Assembly: GCA_001464385.1 (NCBI GenBank)
Contig: LNFB01000210.1
Coordinates: forward strand, 1 to 64,000
Origin: Deltaproteobacteria bacterium Ga0077550
GTDB taxonomy: Bacteria > Myxococcota_A > Polyangia > Nannocystales > Nannocystaceae
Direction: 5' to 3'
DNA: 64,000 nt
Shown piece after piece: positions 26,407 through 34,480 of this stretch. The notes beneath the pieces are model-generated. The model did not search any database. It was not told the DNA's origin and saw only the letters and a list, made by a program, of their open reading frames with translations. The first letter of the stretch is position 1, and each line of letters opens with the position of its first letter. Both the position numbers and the translations under genes were made by a program.

Positions 26407-28045
26407 CCGACACCCCGCGGCGCGCCAGGGCGAGCTCCCACGCGACGGCGCTCAGGCGTCCGTCCTGCGCCGGGTCGAGGCTCGCGCCCAGCCAGAACGC
26501 CTTCACCAACAGGTAGGCCGCGAGCTCCGGCTCGCGTTGCGACAGCGCGACGAGACCCGGGACGAGGCGATGCGCGCCGTTGATGACCAACCACCGACGG
26601 CGCCCCAGCCACGACGTGCCCACGACCGCGGCGCCGGGCCGCGGGGTCGGGGTGCCCTGCCCGAGCTGCGTGATCGCGACGGCCGTGTCGGCGTCGTCGC
26701 CGTGCATCCGCCCGAGGACGACGCCGTGCAGGCGCCCGCCGAGGCCGGCGAGGAGCCGCGCCACGCCGTCGAGCAGCGCCGACGTGGCCGCGGGATCCGA
26801 CGGTCCGTCGTCGGGGACAGCGAGGCACCACCGCCGCTCGGCGTGGTCGATCTCGACCTGCGCGCGCACGAGCGCGGACAACAGCGCGAGCACGCCAGCA
26901 CCGTGGACCAGCACGACCGTCCGGCCCTGGGCCTCGAGCGCGTCGGACAGCGCGCTGCGCTCCTCGACGACGAGCAGCTCGCTGCTGCGGTGCCGTCGGC
27001 CGATCGCGCGCATCGACAGCCGTCGCCCCGACGGCGCCAGGAACAGCGGGACCCGGCGCACGCTCGAACGCAGGCCGTGGCGCACGTGGCACAGGACCGC
27101 GCCCGCGAGGTAGTCCAGCGACGCGGTCGGCTCGCCGCGCGCGAGCTCGTCGGCGAGCATCGTCACCGCCCGCGCGGCGAGCTGTTCGGCCACCGCCCGG
27201 CGCACCGCGTCGATCGCCCGGCGCCACCCCGTGTTCTCGATCACCCGGTCCCGCGTCAGCGTGTGCTCGAGCCCCGGCGACTTGACCTTGAACGCGAAGC
27301 CCTCGAGCTGACCGCCCGTGCCCTCGTGCAGGGTGAGACCGGCGTTGTAGTAGCCGAAGCGGGCGACGCCATCCTGCGGGTGACCGACCGCGATCTCGAG
27401 GTCGGCCGCGGCCACGGCGACCTGGCACGGGGCGTCCTCGATCTCGAACGGCGCGTTGATCCGCTCGCCGTCGACCCGCAGCTCGACGCCCACATGGCGG
27501 CACCAGTGGCGCACCACCGCGCGCACGCGGATCCGCAGGTCGTCGAACTCGGCGCGGGTCATCGCCTTGATCACCCGCACGCGCGTGCCCTCGAGCGCCG
27601 CGTCGAGCCGACGCAGGTCGCACGTGTGGTCGCGGCCGAACAGCAGCCGCCAGCGCTCGCCCTCCCGCGCCGTGTCCACGCAAACCGCGTCCGGGTCGAG
27701 GGCGAACACCGAGACGAAGCCGATGCCGAACTTGCCGATCTTGGTGCGGTCGCCGTCCTTCGACGACGCGAACAGGCGGATCAGCTTCTGCTCGACGATC
27801 TCGCGGGTCATCCCGCAGCCCCAGTCGGCGACGCCGATCGTGGCGACCCCGGCGTCGCCGCCGTCGCGCCCGGCCTCGAACTCGCAGGTGACCGAGATCT
27901 CCTGCGTGCCGGCGTCGATGGCGTTCTGGACCAGCTCGCGCAGGAACGCGTAGCGATCGGAGAACTGATGGATGAGCCCGGCGAGCGCCCCCTCGACGGC
28001 GATGGGCCGCTGCACCGGATCCACGGCCTTCGATCGTAGCGCCAC
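26399..28045 (-). CDS. Hsp90-like GHKL ATPase
   Basis: About 548 residues, shorter than HtpG. The complete Bergerat ATP-binding fold is present: RYAFLRELVQNAIDAG (Glu37, Asn41 N-box), GVADWGCGMTREIVE (DxGxG), KIGKFGIGFVSVFALD (GxxGxG lid) and EGTRVRVIKAM (Thr motif). It then continues into a middle-domain-like region with LEHTLTRDRVIENTGWRRAI. There is no obvious HtpG dimerisation domain. The start is GTG 28045; GTG 28024 would remove seven residues and is preceded by AAGG. The gene overlaps its large degenerate partner and could be co-transcribed with the MAPEG gene. A chaperone-like or remodelling function is the simplest reading. Confidence 0.85.
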   Translation of the reverse strand: MALRSKAVDPVQRPIAVEGALAGLIHQFSDRYAFLRELVQNAIDAGTQEISVTCEFEAGRDGGDAGVATIGVADWGCGMTREIVEQKLIRLFASSKDGDRTKIGKFGIGFVSVFALDPDAVCVDTAREGERWRLLFGRDHTCDLRRLDAALEGTRVRVIKAMTRAEFDDLRIRVRAVVRHWCRHVGVELRVDGERINAPFEIEDAPCQVAVAAADLEIAVGHPQDGVARFGYYNAGLTLHEGTGGQLEGFAFKVKSPGLEHTLTRDRVIENTGWRRAIDAVRRAVAEQLAARAVTMLADELARGEPTASLDYLAGAVLCHVRHGLRSSVRRVPLFLAPSGRRLSMRAIGRRHRSSELLVVEERSALSDALEAQGRTVVLVHGAGVLALLSALVRAQVEIDHAERRWCLAVPDDGPSDPAATSALLDGVARLLAGLGGRLHGVVLGRMHGDDADTAVAITQLGQGTPTPRPGAAVVGTSWLGRRRWLVINGAHRLVPGLVALSQREPELAAYLLVKAFWLGASLDPAQDGRLSAVAWELALARRGVSDG

Positions 28046-28134
28046 CGCCAGGACGCGTCCACGGCCTCGGGCTGGGCGTCGCGCCCCTGGGCCTGCTAGC
28101 GTGTCGTGCCGACCGCCCCGAGCACGACCCCGCG

Positions 28135-28680
28135 ATGGCCCGCGCCCGAAGCTTCGATCTCGATGCCGCCACCGATGCCGCGGTGGAGCTGTTCTGGCGC
28201 CAGGGCTTCGCCGCGACGACGACGCGACAGCTGTGCGACGCGACCGGCCTGCAGCCGGGCAGCTTCTACGCCGCGTTCGGCAGCAAGCAGGCCTGCTTCC
28301 GCGCGGCGCTCGACCGCTACCTCGCGACCCAACGCCTGCCCAGGACACCCTCGCCCGAGGCCGTCCGCGCGTGGCTGCGGGCGATCACCCTGCCCGCGCG
28401 ACGCCACCGCGGGTGCCTGCTGGTGAACACCGCGGTCGAGGGTCCGAACCTCGACGCCGCGACCCGCCGCTTCGTCGCCCAGCGGCTCGCCGCGATGGAG
28501 TCCTTCTTCGCCCGCTGCCTCGGCGACGGCCCCGACGCCGCCGCGGGGGCGACCCAGCTCGCCAGCGCCGTGGTGTCGATCCACGTGCTCGCCCGCGCCG
28601 GCGTGGCCCGCCCGCAGCTCCGGGCCCTGGCCGACGGGGCGCTTTCGCGGGTCGGCCTGGCGCGGCTTGACGATTCTTGA
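28135..28680 (+). CDS. TetR/AcrR-family repressor
   Basis: 181 residues. The helix-turn-helix is DAAVELFWRQGFAATTTRQL, CDATGLQPGSFYAAFGSKQA, FRAALDRYL, the usual TetR N-terminal block (residues about 10-55). The C-terminal helices (GCLLVNTAVEGPNLDAATRR, LASAVVSIHVLARAGVARPQ) form the ligand domain. The stop codon lies inside a perfect 28-bp palindrome that overlaps a probable promoter of the downstream DUF1304 gene, so it probably represses that gene and possibly itself. The inducer is unknown. Confidence 0.88.
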   Translation: MARARSFDLDAATDAAVELFWRQGFAATTTRQLCDATGLQPGSFYAAFGSKQACFRAALDRYLATQRLPRTPSPEAVRAWLRAITLPARRHRGCLLVNTAVEGPNLDAATRRFVAQRLAAMESFFARCLGDGPDAAAGATQLASAVVSIHVLARAGVARPQLRALADGALSRVGLARLDDS

Positions 28681-28696
28681 GCGATCGCTCAAGAAT
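28667..28696 (+). promoter_or_regulatory. Probable promoter of the DUF1304 gene, overlapped by the operator
   Basis: TTGACG at 28667 could be a -35 and AAGAAT at 28691 a -10, 18 bases apart. Both are embedded in or beside the palindrome, so bound repressor would occlude polymerase. The elements were picked by eye. Confidence 0.4.
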
Positions 28697-28698
28697 CG
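28671..28698. promoter_or_regulatory. Perfect 28-bp palindrome, TetR operator
   Basis: Bases 28671-28698 are an exact inverted repeat with no spacer, whose centre reads TTGAGCGATCGCTCAA. It overlaps the tetR stop codon (TGA at 28678) and lies just before the DUF1304 start. A site of this symmetry and AT content in this position is very probably the binding site of the TetR protein encoded upstream. Confidence 0.75.
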
Positions 28699-28703
28699 AC
28701 CCC

Positions 28704-29051
28704 ATGGTCGCAACGACGCTGACGGTGCTGGTCGCGGTCCTCCACGTGGTCTTCATGGTGGTCGAGACCTTCCTGTGGACGAGCCCGGGCGTGCGCCGGC
28801 GCTTCGGTCAGTCGGCGGAGCAGGCCGAGGCCACGCGCGTGCTCGCGGCGAACCAGGGCGTCTACAACGGCGCGCTCGCGGCCGCGCTGCTGTTGGCGCT
28901 GTACTCCGACAACGCCGGCGCGGTGCAGATCCTGCTGGCGTTCGTCGTGGTCGTCGGCCTGTACGGGGGCGCGACGGCGAAGCGCAGCATCCTCGTGATC
29001 CAGGCGCTGCCCGCAGGTTTGGCGCTCGGCTTCGCCATGCTGGGCGCGTAG
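28704..29051 (+). CDS. DUF1304-family membrane protein
   Basis: 115 residues with four membrane segments. The N-terminus LTVLVAVLHVVFMVVETFLW carries the family's H-x(5)-E motif, and NQGVYNGALAAALLLALYS with LLAFVVVVGLYGGATAK completes the DUF1304 lay-out. ATG 28704 is preferred because the palindrome ends just before it. It is under probable control of the TetR repressor; such proteins are commonly paired with TetR genes and induced by lipophilic compounds, but their activity is unknown. Confidence 0.82.
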   Translation: MVATTLTVLVAVLHVVFMVVETFLWTSPGVRRRFGQSAEQAEATRVLAANQGVYNGALAAALLLALYSDNAGAVQILLAFVVVVGLYGGATAKRSILVIQALPAGLALGFAMLGA

Positions 29052-29192
29052 CTCGCGTGCTCACGGGCCGGTCGGGGCCGCACGCTGGGCGCCCACGTCA
29101 CGGCGAAACCACCCCGTTGCGGTGCCGTCCCCCCGAATCCGCAGCACGGAGGCCCGCGCCGCGGTGGAACGCCGCGTGCAGAGTCCGGCCGC

Positions 29193-30800
29193 GTGGATCC
29201 TCCTCGAAGGCTCGATCGCGTCGCGCCCCGCCGAACCGCGGCGCTCGCGGTCGGGATCGCGTGGCTCGGCGCCGCCGCGGCGTGCTTCCACGAGGATGAC
29301 GCGGTCCCGCGCGACGACCTCGACTCGAGCAGCGCCGCACTTCCGCTCGACGGCTCCGACGGCGGCGACACGACCGTGACCGTGGAGCCGCCCGTCTCCG
29401 ATTCCGGCGGGCAGACCTCCGCCGACGCCTCTGACTCCACCGCCGCGACCGGTGGCTGCAGCCTCGACGTCGAGTGCGACGACGACAACCCCTGCACGGT
29501 CGATCTCTGCGAGGCCTACGACTGTCGCCGCATCCGGCTCGACGGTCTGCTCGCGATGAATCAAGTGCGCGGCGACTGCCGCGTGGTCGCGTGCGACCAG
29601 GGCGAGCCGCGGGAGACCGCCGACCCCACCGACATCCCCGACGACGACAACGACTGCACGCAGGACGACTGCCACGGCGACGTCGCCGTCCACGAGCCGA
29701 CGCCCCCCGGGGTCCCGTGCGCCGACGGTGTCGTGTGTGACGGCAGCGGTGGCTGTGACGAGTGCGCGAGCCCAGACACCTGCGATCGATTGCCGGTCGA
29801 CGACGACTGCCAGGTCCGAACCTGCATCGCCGGCGCGTGCGGGCAGAGCTTCGCGCTGGCCGGCACCGCGGTGAACCCAACGCTGCAGACCCCGGGCGAC
29901 TGCCAGCGCGTCGTGTGCGATGGCGCCGGCGGGACGACCCACGTGGCCGTCGACGATCCGATCGTCGACGGCCTCGAGTGCACGGACGACGCGTGCACCG
30001 ACGGCAACGCCGACAACCCGCCGTGGCCGGCGGGCACGACGTGCGCCGCGGGCGAGTGCAACGCGCTCGGGCAGTGCGTCGGGTGCAGCGACGCCGGCGA
30101 CTGCGGGACCCCGGCGCAATGTCAGACGCCCACCTGCGATGCCCAGGGCCTCTGCGGCGTGATCGACGTCGCCGCCGGCACGCCGCTGCCGGGCGGCGCG
30201 CAGACGGACGGCAACTGCCAGGAGCTGCGGTGCGACGGCGATGGGGCCGCGGTGGCGATCCCTGACGACGACGATCTGCCGGCGGACGCGGGCGCCTGCA
30301 CCGACGACGTCTGCAACGGCGGACTGCCGCAGCACCCGGACGAGCCCCCGGGCACGCCGTGCAACGTCGGCGGCGGCACGCGCTGCGACGGCACCGGTGC
30401 GTGCGTCGTGTGCCTCGTCGCGGCCGACTGCCCGACGCCCGCCCTTTGCGACGTCGCGCTCTGTGAGGACGGGACCTGCAGCACGGGTCCCGCGCCCGCC
30501 GCGACGAGCTGCTCCGACGGCTTGTTCTGCACGGCGAACGACGCGTGCGACGGTGCGGGTGCGTGCGTGGGCACTGGCGATCCATGCCCGGGCGCCGACG
30601 CGGACGCCGACTGCAGCGAGCGCTGCAACGAACTCGGCGACGACTGCGACGCCGCGGACCCCGACGACAGCGGGTGCGACGACGGCCTCCCGTGCACCGA
30701 CGGCGACCGATGCACGTCGGGCGTCTGCGTCGGCGGCACCGTGGACTGCCACGGCCCCAGCGATTGCCGCGACGGCTGCCTGGCGTGCTGCGACGACTGA
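29193..30800 (+). CDS. Exported Cys-rich repeat protein
   Basis: 535 residues from GTG 29193. The N-terminal hydrophobic stretch LAVGIAWLGAAAACFHE is a lipoprotein-type signal with lipobox Cys, then a Ser/Asp linker and at least eight Cys-rich units built on patterns such as CTVDLCEAYDCRRI, CTQDDCHGDVAVHEP, CNVGGGTRCDGTGACVVCLV and CTDGDRCTSGVCVGGTV. The D-x-C-x(3)-DxC spacing is like the disulphide-rich repeats of myxobacterial cell-surface proteins. The last unit ends CLACCDD. It probably displays a rigid extracellular rod. It is followed by a TPR protein and a Ser/Thr kinase in the same direction, a grouping that suggests a signalling or surface-assembly unit. Confidence 0.75.
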   Translation: MDPPRRLDRVAPRRTAALAVGIAWLGAAAACFHEDDAVPRDDLDSSSAALPLDGSDGGDTTVTVEPPVSDSGGQTSADASDSTAATGGCSLDVECDDDNPCTVDLCEAYDCRRIRLDGLLAMNQVRGDCRVVACDQGEPRETADPTDIPDDDNDCTQDDCHGDVAVHEPTPPGVPCADGVVCDGSGGCDECASPDTCDRLPVDDDCQVRTCIAGACGQSFALAGTAVNPTLQTPGDCQRVVCDGAGGTTHVAVDDPIVDGLECTDDACTDGNADNPPWPAGTTCAAGECNALGQCVGCSDAGDCGTPAQCQTPTCDAQGLCGVIDVAAGTPLPGGAQTDGNCQELRCDGDGAAVAIPDDDDLPADAGACTDDVCNGGLPQHPDEPPGTPCNVGGGTRCDGTGACVVCLVAADCPTPALCDVALCEDGTCSTGPAPAATSCSDGLFCTANDACDGAGACVGTGDPCPGADADADCSERCNELGDDCDAADPDDSGCDDGLPCTDGDRCTSGVCVGGTVDCHGPSDCRDGCLACCDD

Positions 30801-30814
30801 CGCGACGGAGATCC

Positions 30815-31627
30815 ATGGAACTGCAGCACTCCAGCCCCCGGTCGCGGGGCCGCACCGCCCGTGGGTCCGCGCTGCTCTGCGTCGTGATCGCGGTCGCGAC
30901 GCTCGAGCCCTCGGTCGCCGCGGCGGCACCCAGCGCGGACGGGGTCGCGCGACTGCACGACGTGGAGCGGGCGCGCGTCGAGCTCGCGCTCGGCCAACGG
31001 CGCTACGACGAGGGTCGGTACGAACAGGCGCTGCCGGCCTTCGAGGCGGCGTACGCGGCCTACCCCGTCGCGGAGCTCCAGTTCAACGTGGCGCTCTGCC
31101 ATGAGCGACTCGGCCACACCGTCGCGGCCATCGACGCGTTCGAGGCCTACCTTGCCGACGCGATCGACTCGACGGATCGCGCCGATGTCGAGGCCCGGCT
31201 CGCGGTGCTGCGCGCCGCGCTGCCGGCCCCGTCCGCGCCCGCGGTCGTGCCGAGCACGCCGGCGGCGACGCGCGCCCCCGCGGACCTCATCGATCCGTTC
31301 CGCCTCGGCCGGCCTGCGCCGCCGACTCCACGCCCCACGGGGAACGGCCGACGCATGACCGTCGCGGGGACCAGCGTGCTCTCCCTCGGCGTCGCGATCG
31401 GTGTCGCCGGCGGCGTCGGCTTCGGTGTAACCGCCGCGCGAGGCGGCGGCGCGCTCGATCCCAAGGGCGCGCTCGTCGGCGAGCTGACGTCGATCGGCCT
31501 CGGCGCGGCGATGCTCGCGACCGGGGTTGGTCTGCTCGTCGTCGGCCGGCGTCGCCATCGAGCCGCGCGGGCGCTCGCGTGGGTGACCGGCACGCGCGCC
31601 GGCATCCAGATCACGGGGCGGTTCTGA
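30815..31627 (+). CDS. Exported TPR protein with two C-terminal membrane segments
   Basis: 270 residues starting 14 bases after the Cys-rich gene. A signal-like hydrophobic stretch (ALLCVVIAVATLEPSVAAAA) is followed by TPR units (ALGQRRYDEGRYEQALPAFE, AAYAAYPVAELQFNVALCHE, RLGHTVAAIDAFEAYLADAI). A Pro/Ala linker leads to two hydrophobic helices (TSVLSLGVAIGVAGGVGFGV, LTSIGLGAAMLATGVGLLVV) and a basic tail. This lay-out is common in myxobacteria for envelope TPR proteins. The close spacing with its neighbours suggests an operon ending with the kinase. Confidence 0.75.
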   Translation: MELQHSSPRSRGRTARGSALLCVVIAVATLEPSVAAAAPSADGVARLHDVERARVELALGQRRYDEGRYEQALPAFEAAYAAYPVAELQFNVALCHERLGHTVAAIDAFEAYLADAIDSTDRADVEARLAVLRAALPAPSAPAVVPSTPAATRAPADLIDPFRLGRPAPPTPRPTGNGRRMTVAGTSVLSLGVAIGVAGGVGFGVTAARGGGALDPKGALVGELTSIGLGAAMLATGVGLLVVGRRRHRAARALAWVTGTRAGIQITGRF

Positions 31628-31682
31628 TGCCGGGCGCGCCCTCGCCTCGTCCACGCGCGCGGCCACGCGGAGAGGATGCACG

Positions 31683-33119
31683 ATGGACGGCGAAGCCCCC
31701 ACGGTAGTCGAGCCCGAGGACGGCCCGAACCCGACGATCCTCGGGCTCCCGCTGCCTCGACCGACGCCACCGCCGGCCGCCGACGATCGCGTGCCCCGCA
31801 ACCTCGAGGGCACCGAGCTCCTCGCGCGGTACGAGGTCGAGGGCGTGATCGGTCACGGCGGCATGGCGACGGTCTATCGCGGTCGCCACACCGGGATCCA
31901 GAAGGCGGTCGCGATCAAGGTCCTCGACGCGGCGCTCGAGAGCACCGCCGACGCCGCCGATCGCTTCCTGCAGGAGGCGCGCGTCACATCGCTCGTGGTC
32001 CACGAGAACGTCGTCGAGGTCACCGACTTCGGCGTCACGGCCGACGGCGTGGTGTTCAGCGTGATGGAGCTGCTCCACGGCGAGACGCTCGCGGACGTCC
32101 TCGAGTCGAGCGGACCGCTCCCGCTGGCGCGCGTCGTGGCGATCATGCGGCAGGTGTGCAGCGCGCTGCAGGCCGCGCACGGTCACGGCATCATCCACCG
32201 CGATCTCAAGCCGGCGAACTGCTTCCTCACCCCGCGCGACAGCAACCCGGACTTCGTGAAGCTGCTCGACTTCGGCATCGCGCTGCTCGCCGACGACGGC
32301 GACGCGCGGCGGCGTCAGGAGGCGCCCCGTTCGCGGCGGACCCAGGTCGGCTGGATCATCGGCACGCCCGACTACATGGCGCCCGAGCAGGCGCGCGCCG
32401 AGCCGTGCGATCATCGCATCGACGTGTACGCGGCCGGCGGCCTGTACTTCGAGCTGCTCACGGGGCGCGTGCCGTTCGTCGGCAACAGCGCCGCCGAGCT
32501 CTTCGCGGCGCACCTCTACCAAGCGGCCCCGGACCCTGGGCTCCTCGTGCCCTCGCTGTGTCCGGAGGCGCGCCAGATCGTGCACATCGCGATGGCCAAG
32601 GATCCCGGGGACCGCTACCCCTCGATGACGGCGATGTCGCAGGCGCTCGCCGAGGCCCTCGTCGCGCAGGAGCGGCTCGTCGGTGCGGCGGACCGCGGTC
32701 GGTGGCGCAACGTCGCGATCGCGGGCACGTGCGCCGCGGCGTTGGGCCTCGGCTATGCCTCGCTGCGGTGGTTCGAGCCGCCGACGACCGCGGCGATCGG
32801 GTTCAGCCACGGGCTCTCGGACGCCGCGGGTGCCCTCGAGATCGAGACGCCCCCGGCCGCGCCGATCACCGCGCGCGTGCCGATCATCAGACCGTCGCCA
32901 CCGCCGCCGCCGGTGGTCGAGCCGCCGCGCCCGGCGGGGCGAGCCTCGCTCGCCCGCGACGCTCGGCCCCGTCCACGACCGCCGAAGGTCACGGCAAAGG
33001 CGGAGGCAAAGGCGAAGCCGCCGAACGTGCCGCCGACGATGCCGACCCCGGCCGCGGACGCGCGACCGAAGGCCAGCGAGGTCAAGAACCCGTTCGCGCA
33101 GCCGGTCGGTCCCGGCTGA
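31683..33119 (+). CDS. Membrane Ser/Thr protein kinase
   Basis: 478 residues. The eukaryote-like kinase domain spans about residues 48-315: Gly-rich GHGGMATVYRGRH, catalytic Lys79 in AVAIKVLD, IIHRDLKPANCFLTP (Asp174, Asn179), LLDFGIALLADDG (DFG), GTPDYMAPEQARAEP and DIDVYAAGGLYFELLTGRVP-type helix F. One membrane segment (VAIAGTCAAALGLGYASLRW) follows, then a Pro/Arg/Lys-rich region (residues about 380-470) outside the membrane. All catalytic residues are intact. It is the last gene of the Cys-rich/TPR/kinase group, so it may signal on the state of that surface unit. Confidence 0.9.
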   Translation: MDGEAPTVVEPEDGPNPTILGLPLPRPTPPPAADDRVPRNLEGTELLARYEVEGVIGHGGMATVYRGRHTGIQKAVAIKVLDAALESTADAADRFLQEARVTSLVVHENVVEVTDFGVTADGVVFSVMELLHGETLADVLESSGPLPLARVVAIMRQVCSALQAAHGHGIIHRDLKPANCFLTPRDSNPDFVKLLDFGIALLADDGDARRRQEAPRSRRTQVGWIIGTPDYMAPEQARAEPCDHRIDVYAAGGLYFELLTGRVPFVGNSAAELFAAHLYQAAPDPGLLVPSLCPEARQIVHIAMAKDPGDRYPSMTAMSQALAEALVAQERLVGAADRGRWRNVAIAGTCAAALGLGYASLRWFEPPTTAAIGFSHGLSDAAGALEIETPPAAPITARVPIIRPSPPPPPVVEPPRPAGRASLARDARPRPRPPKVTAKAEAKAKPPNVPPTMPTPAADARPKASEVKNPFAQPVGPG

Positions 33120-33138
33120 CGCGGCCGGCGCTCCCAGC

Positions 33139-34272
33139 TCAGCCCGGGGTCAGCTCGGCGGTGCAGTCCGCCGCGCTACGCGGGACGATCGCGCCCATGC
33201 GGATGTAGTCGAACTCGCTGGTGACGTCGTGGGGCGCGCCCCATGAGTTCATCATGACCCCGACCTGGACGGCCTCCGGCAGGCTCGGGAACTCGAACAC
33301 CAGCGGGATCGATCCGCCCGCAGCCGGGAGGTCGAGCTCGGGATTGCGGATCGGATCGTAGAGGTCGTTGACCTCCGTCGTCGCCACGCCGCCTGGCGTC
33401 ACGACTTGGTTGTCGAAGCGCTCCGCCTCCCACGCGCCGAGCACCTCGTCCCAGTGATAGAACCGGAACTCGGCCCCGAGCCGGCACACGAGCAGGTGCT
33501 CGGCGTTCGCGGCCTGGGCGTTCAAGAAGTAGTTCGAGCCGCTCGCGACGGTCTTCTTGAGCTCGCGCCCGTACGCCGACGACTGCCGACCGACGTTGAA
33601 GGTCATCCAGTTCTCGGCGCCGGGCGCCGCGAGCACGTCGCGGATGAGCAGCCCTCCGCTGTTGAAGATGCCGCTGGGCTCGGCGTCGCCGCCCTGCGGC
33701 GAGGTCGTCGTCAGCGAGGTCATGATCGCGAAGTTGCCCGCGACCTCCTTCACCAGCGCCGCGCCGTGGTGGTCGAAGTACCACGAGTTGTCGATCGCCG
33801 CCGCGCTCGCGGTGATCGACAGCACGCCGAGCGGCGCGCCCTCGATCATCGTTCCGGCCTGCTCCGGGAACAGCCGCTGCCACGGACCGCCCGGCACCAG
33901 CAGATCCGCGTCGCCGTCGAACTCGTCGTCGAACGTGTTGGGGGCGTCGGTTCCGCCGGATGCGTCGGACTCGCCCTGGGGCCCCGAGTCGCTCGACGCG
34001 TCCGAGCCCACGTCCGGGCCGGGACCCTCGGGGCCGGGCCCGGCGTCGGTGGCCGTGTCGACCCCCGAGCTCGAGGACGACGCGGCGGGGTCGCCCTCGG
34101 CGCCGCCGTCCGCGTCGTCGGGTCGATCGAGGAGCGGCGTCGAGTCCGACGACTCGCCGTCATCACACGCGGCGACGACCGCCAGGGCGAGCAGGAGCGC
34201 GTCGAGGCGCAGCGGATGCGATCGCCGGGCGGTGGGCGGATCGATGGGGGCAACCAGGCTCGGGTGGTTCAC
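33139..34272 (-). CDS. Lipoprotein with concanavalin-like (DUF1349-type) domain
   Basis: 377 residues. The signal LRLDALLLALAVVAAC gives a lipobox Cys, followed by a long Asp/Gly/Ser/Pro linker to about residue 115. The folded part starts NTFDDEFDGDADLLVPGGPW, a lay-out typical of LamG/DUF1349 beta-sandwich domains. It continues with NSWYFDHHGAALVKEVAGNF, GGLLIRDVLAAPGAENWMTF and FDYIRMGAIVPR. Such domains bind carbohydrate, but this one has no assigned ligand. The gene converges on the kinase operon, 20 bases apart. An upstream hairpin at 34414-34432 separates it from the peroxidase operon. Confidence 0.72.
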   Translation of the reverse strand: MNHPSLVAPIDPPTARRSHPLRLDALLLALAVVAACDDGESSDSTPLLDRPDDADGGAEGDPAASSSSSGVDTATDAGPGPEGPGPDVGSDASSDSGPQGESDASGGTDAPNTFDDEFDGDADLLVPGGPWQRLFPEQAGTMIEGAPLGVLSITASAAAIDNSWYFDHHGAALVKEVAGNFAIMTSLTTTSPQGGDAEPSGIFNSGGLLIRDVLAAPGAENWMTFNVGRQSSAYGRELKKTVASGSNYFLNAQAANAEHLLVCRLGAEFRFYHWDEVLGAWEAERFDNQVVTPGGVATTEVNDLYDPIRNPELDLPAAGGSIPLVFEFPSLPEAVQVGVMMNSWGAPHDVTSEFDYIRMGAIVPRSAADCTAELTPG

Positions 34273-34413
34273 GGTCGAGGGGCTTTCTCGTCGCGTGCGA
34301 CCAGGCGTTGATCCTGGACGTCGTCGCGAGTGCTCCTCCCGTTAGCAAGCGCAGCGTCAGGGCGAGCCTCGCCGCGGATCGACGCGATTGCGGCGAGTTG
34401 GATCGCGTTCGCG

Positions 34414-34432
34414 CCCCCGCCGTCGGCGGGGG
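34414..34432 (-). terminator. Strong hairpin downstream of the di-haem enzyme gene
   Basis: CCCCCGCC pairs exactly with GGCGGGGG across a three-base loop, about 50 bases past the stop of the di-haem enzyme gene on the minus strand. No T tract; it could end that transcript before the next lipoprotein gene. Confidence 0.45.
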
Positions 34433-34480
34433 TGTCCCCTCGATCGGCACACACGGGCGGCGGCGCCCGTTCGCCTGCGC

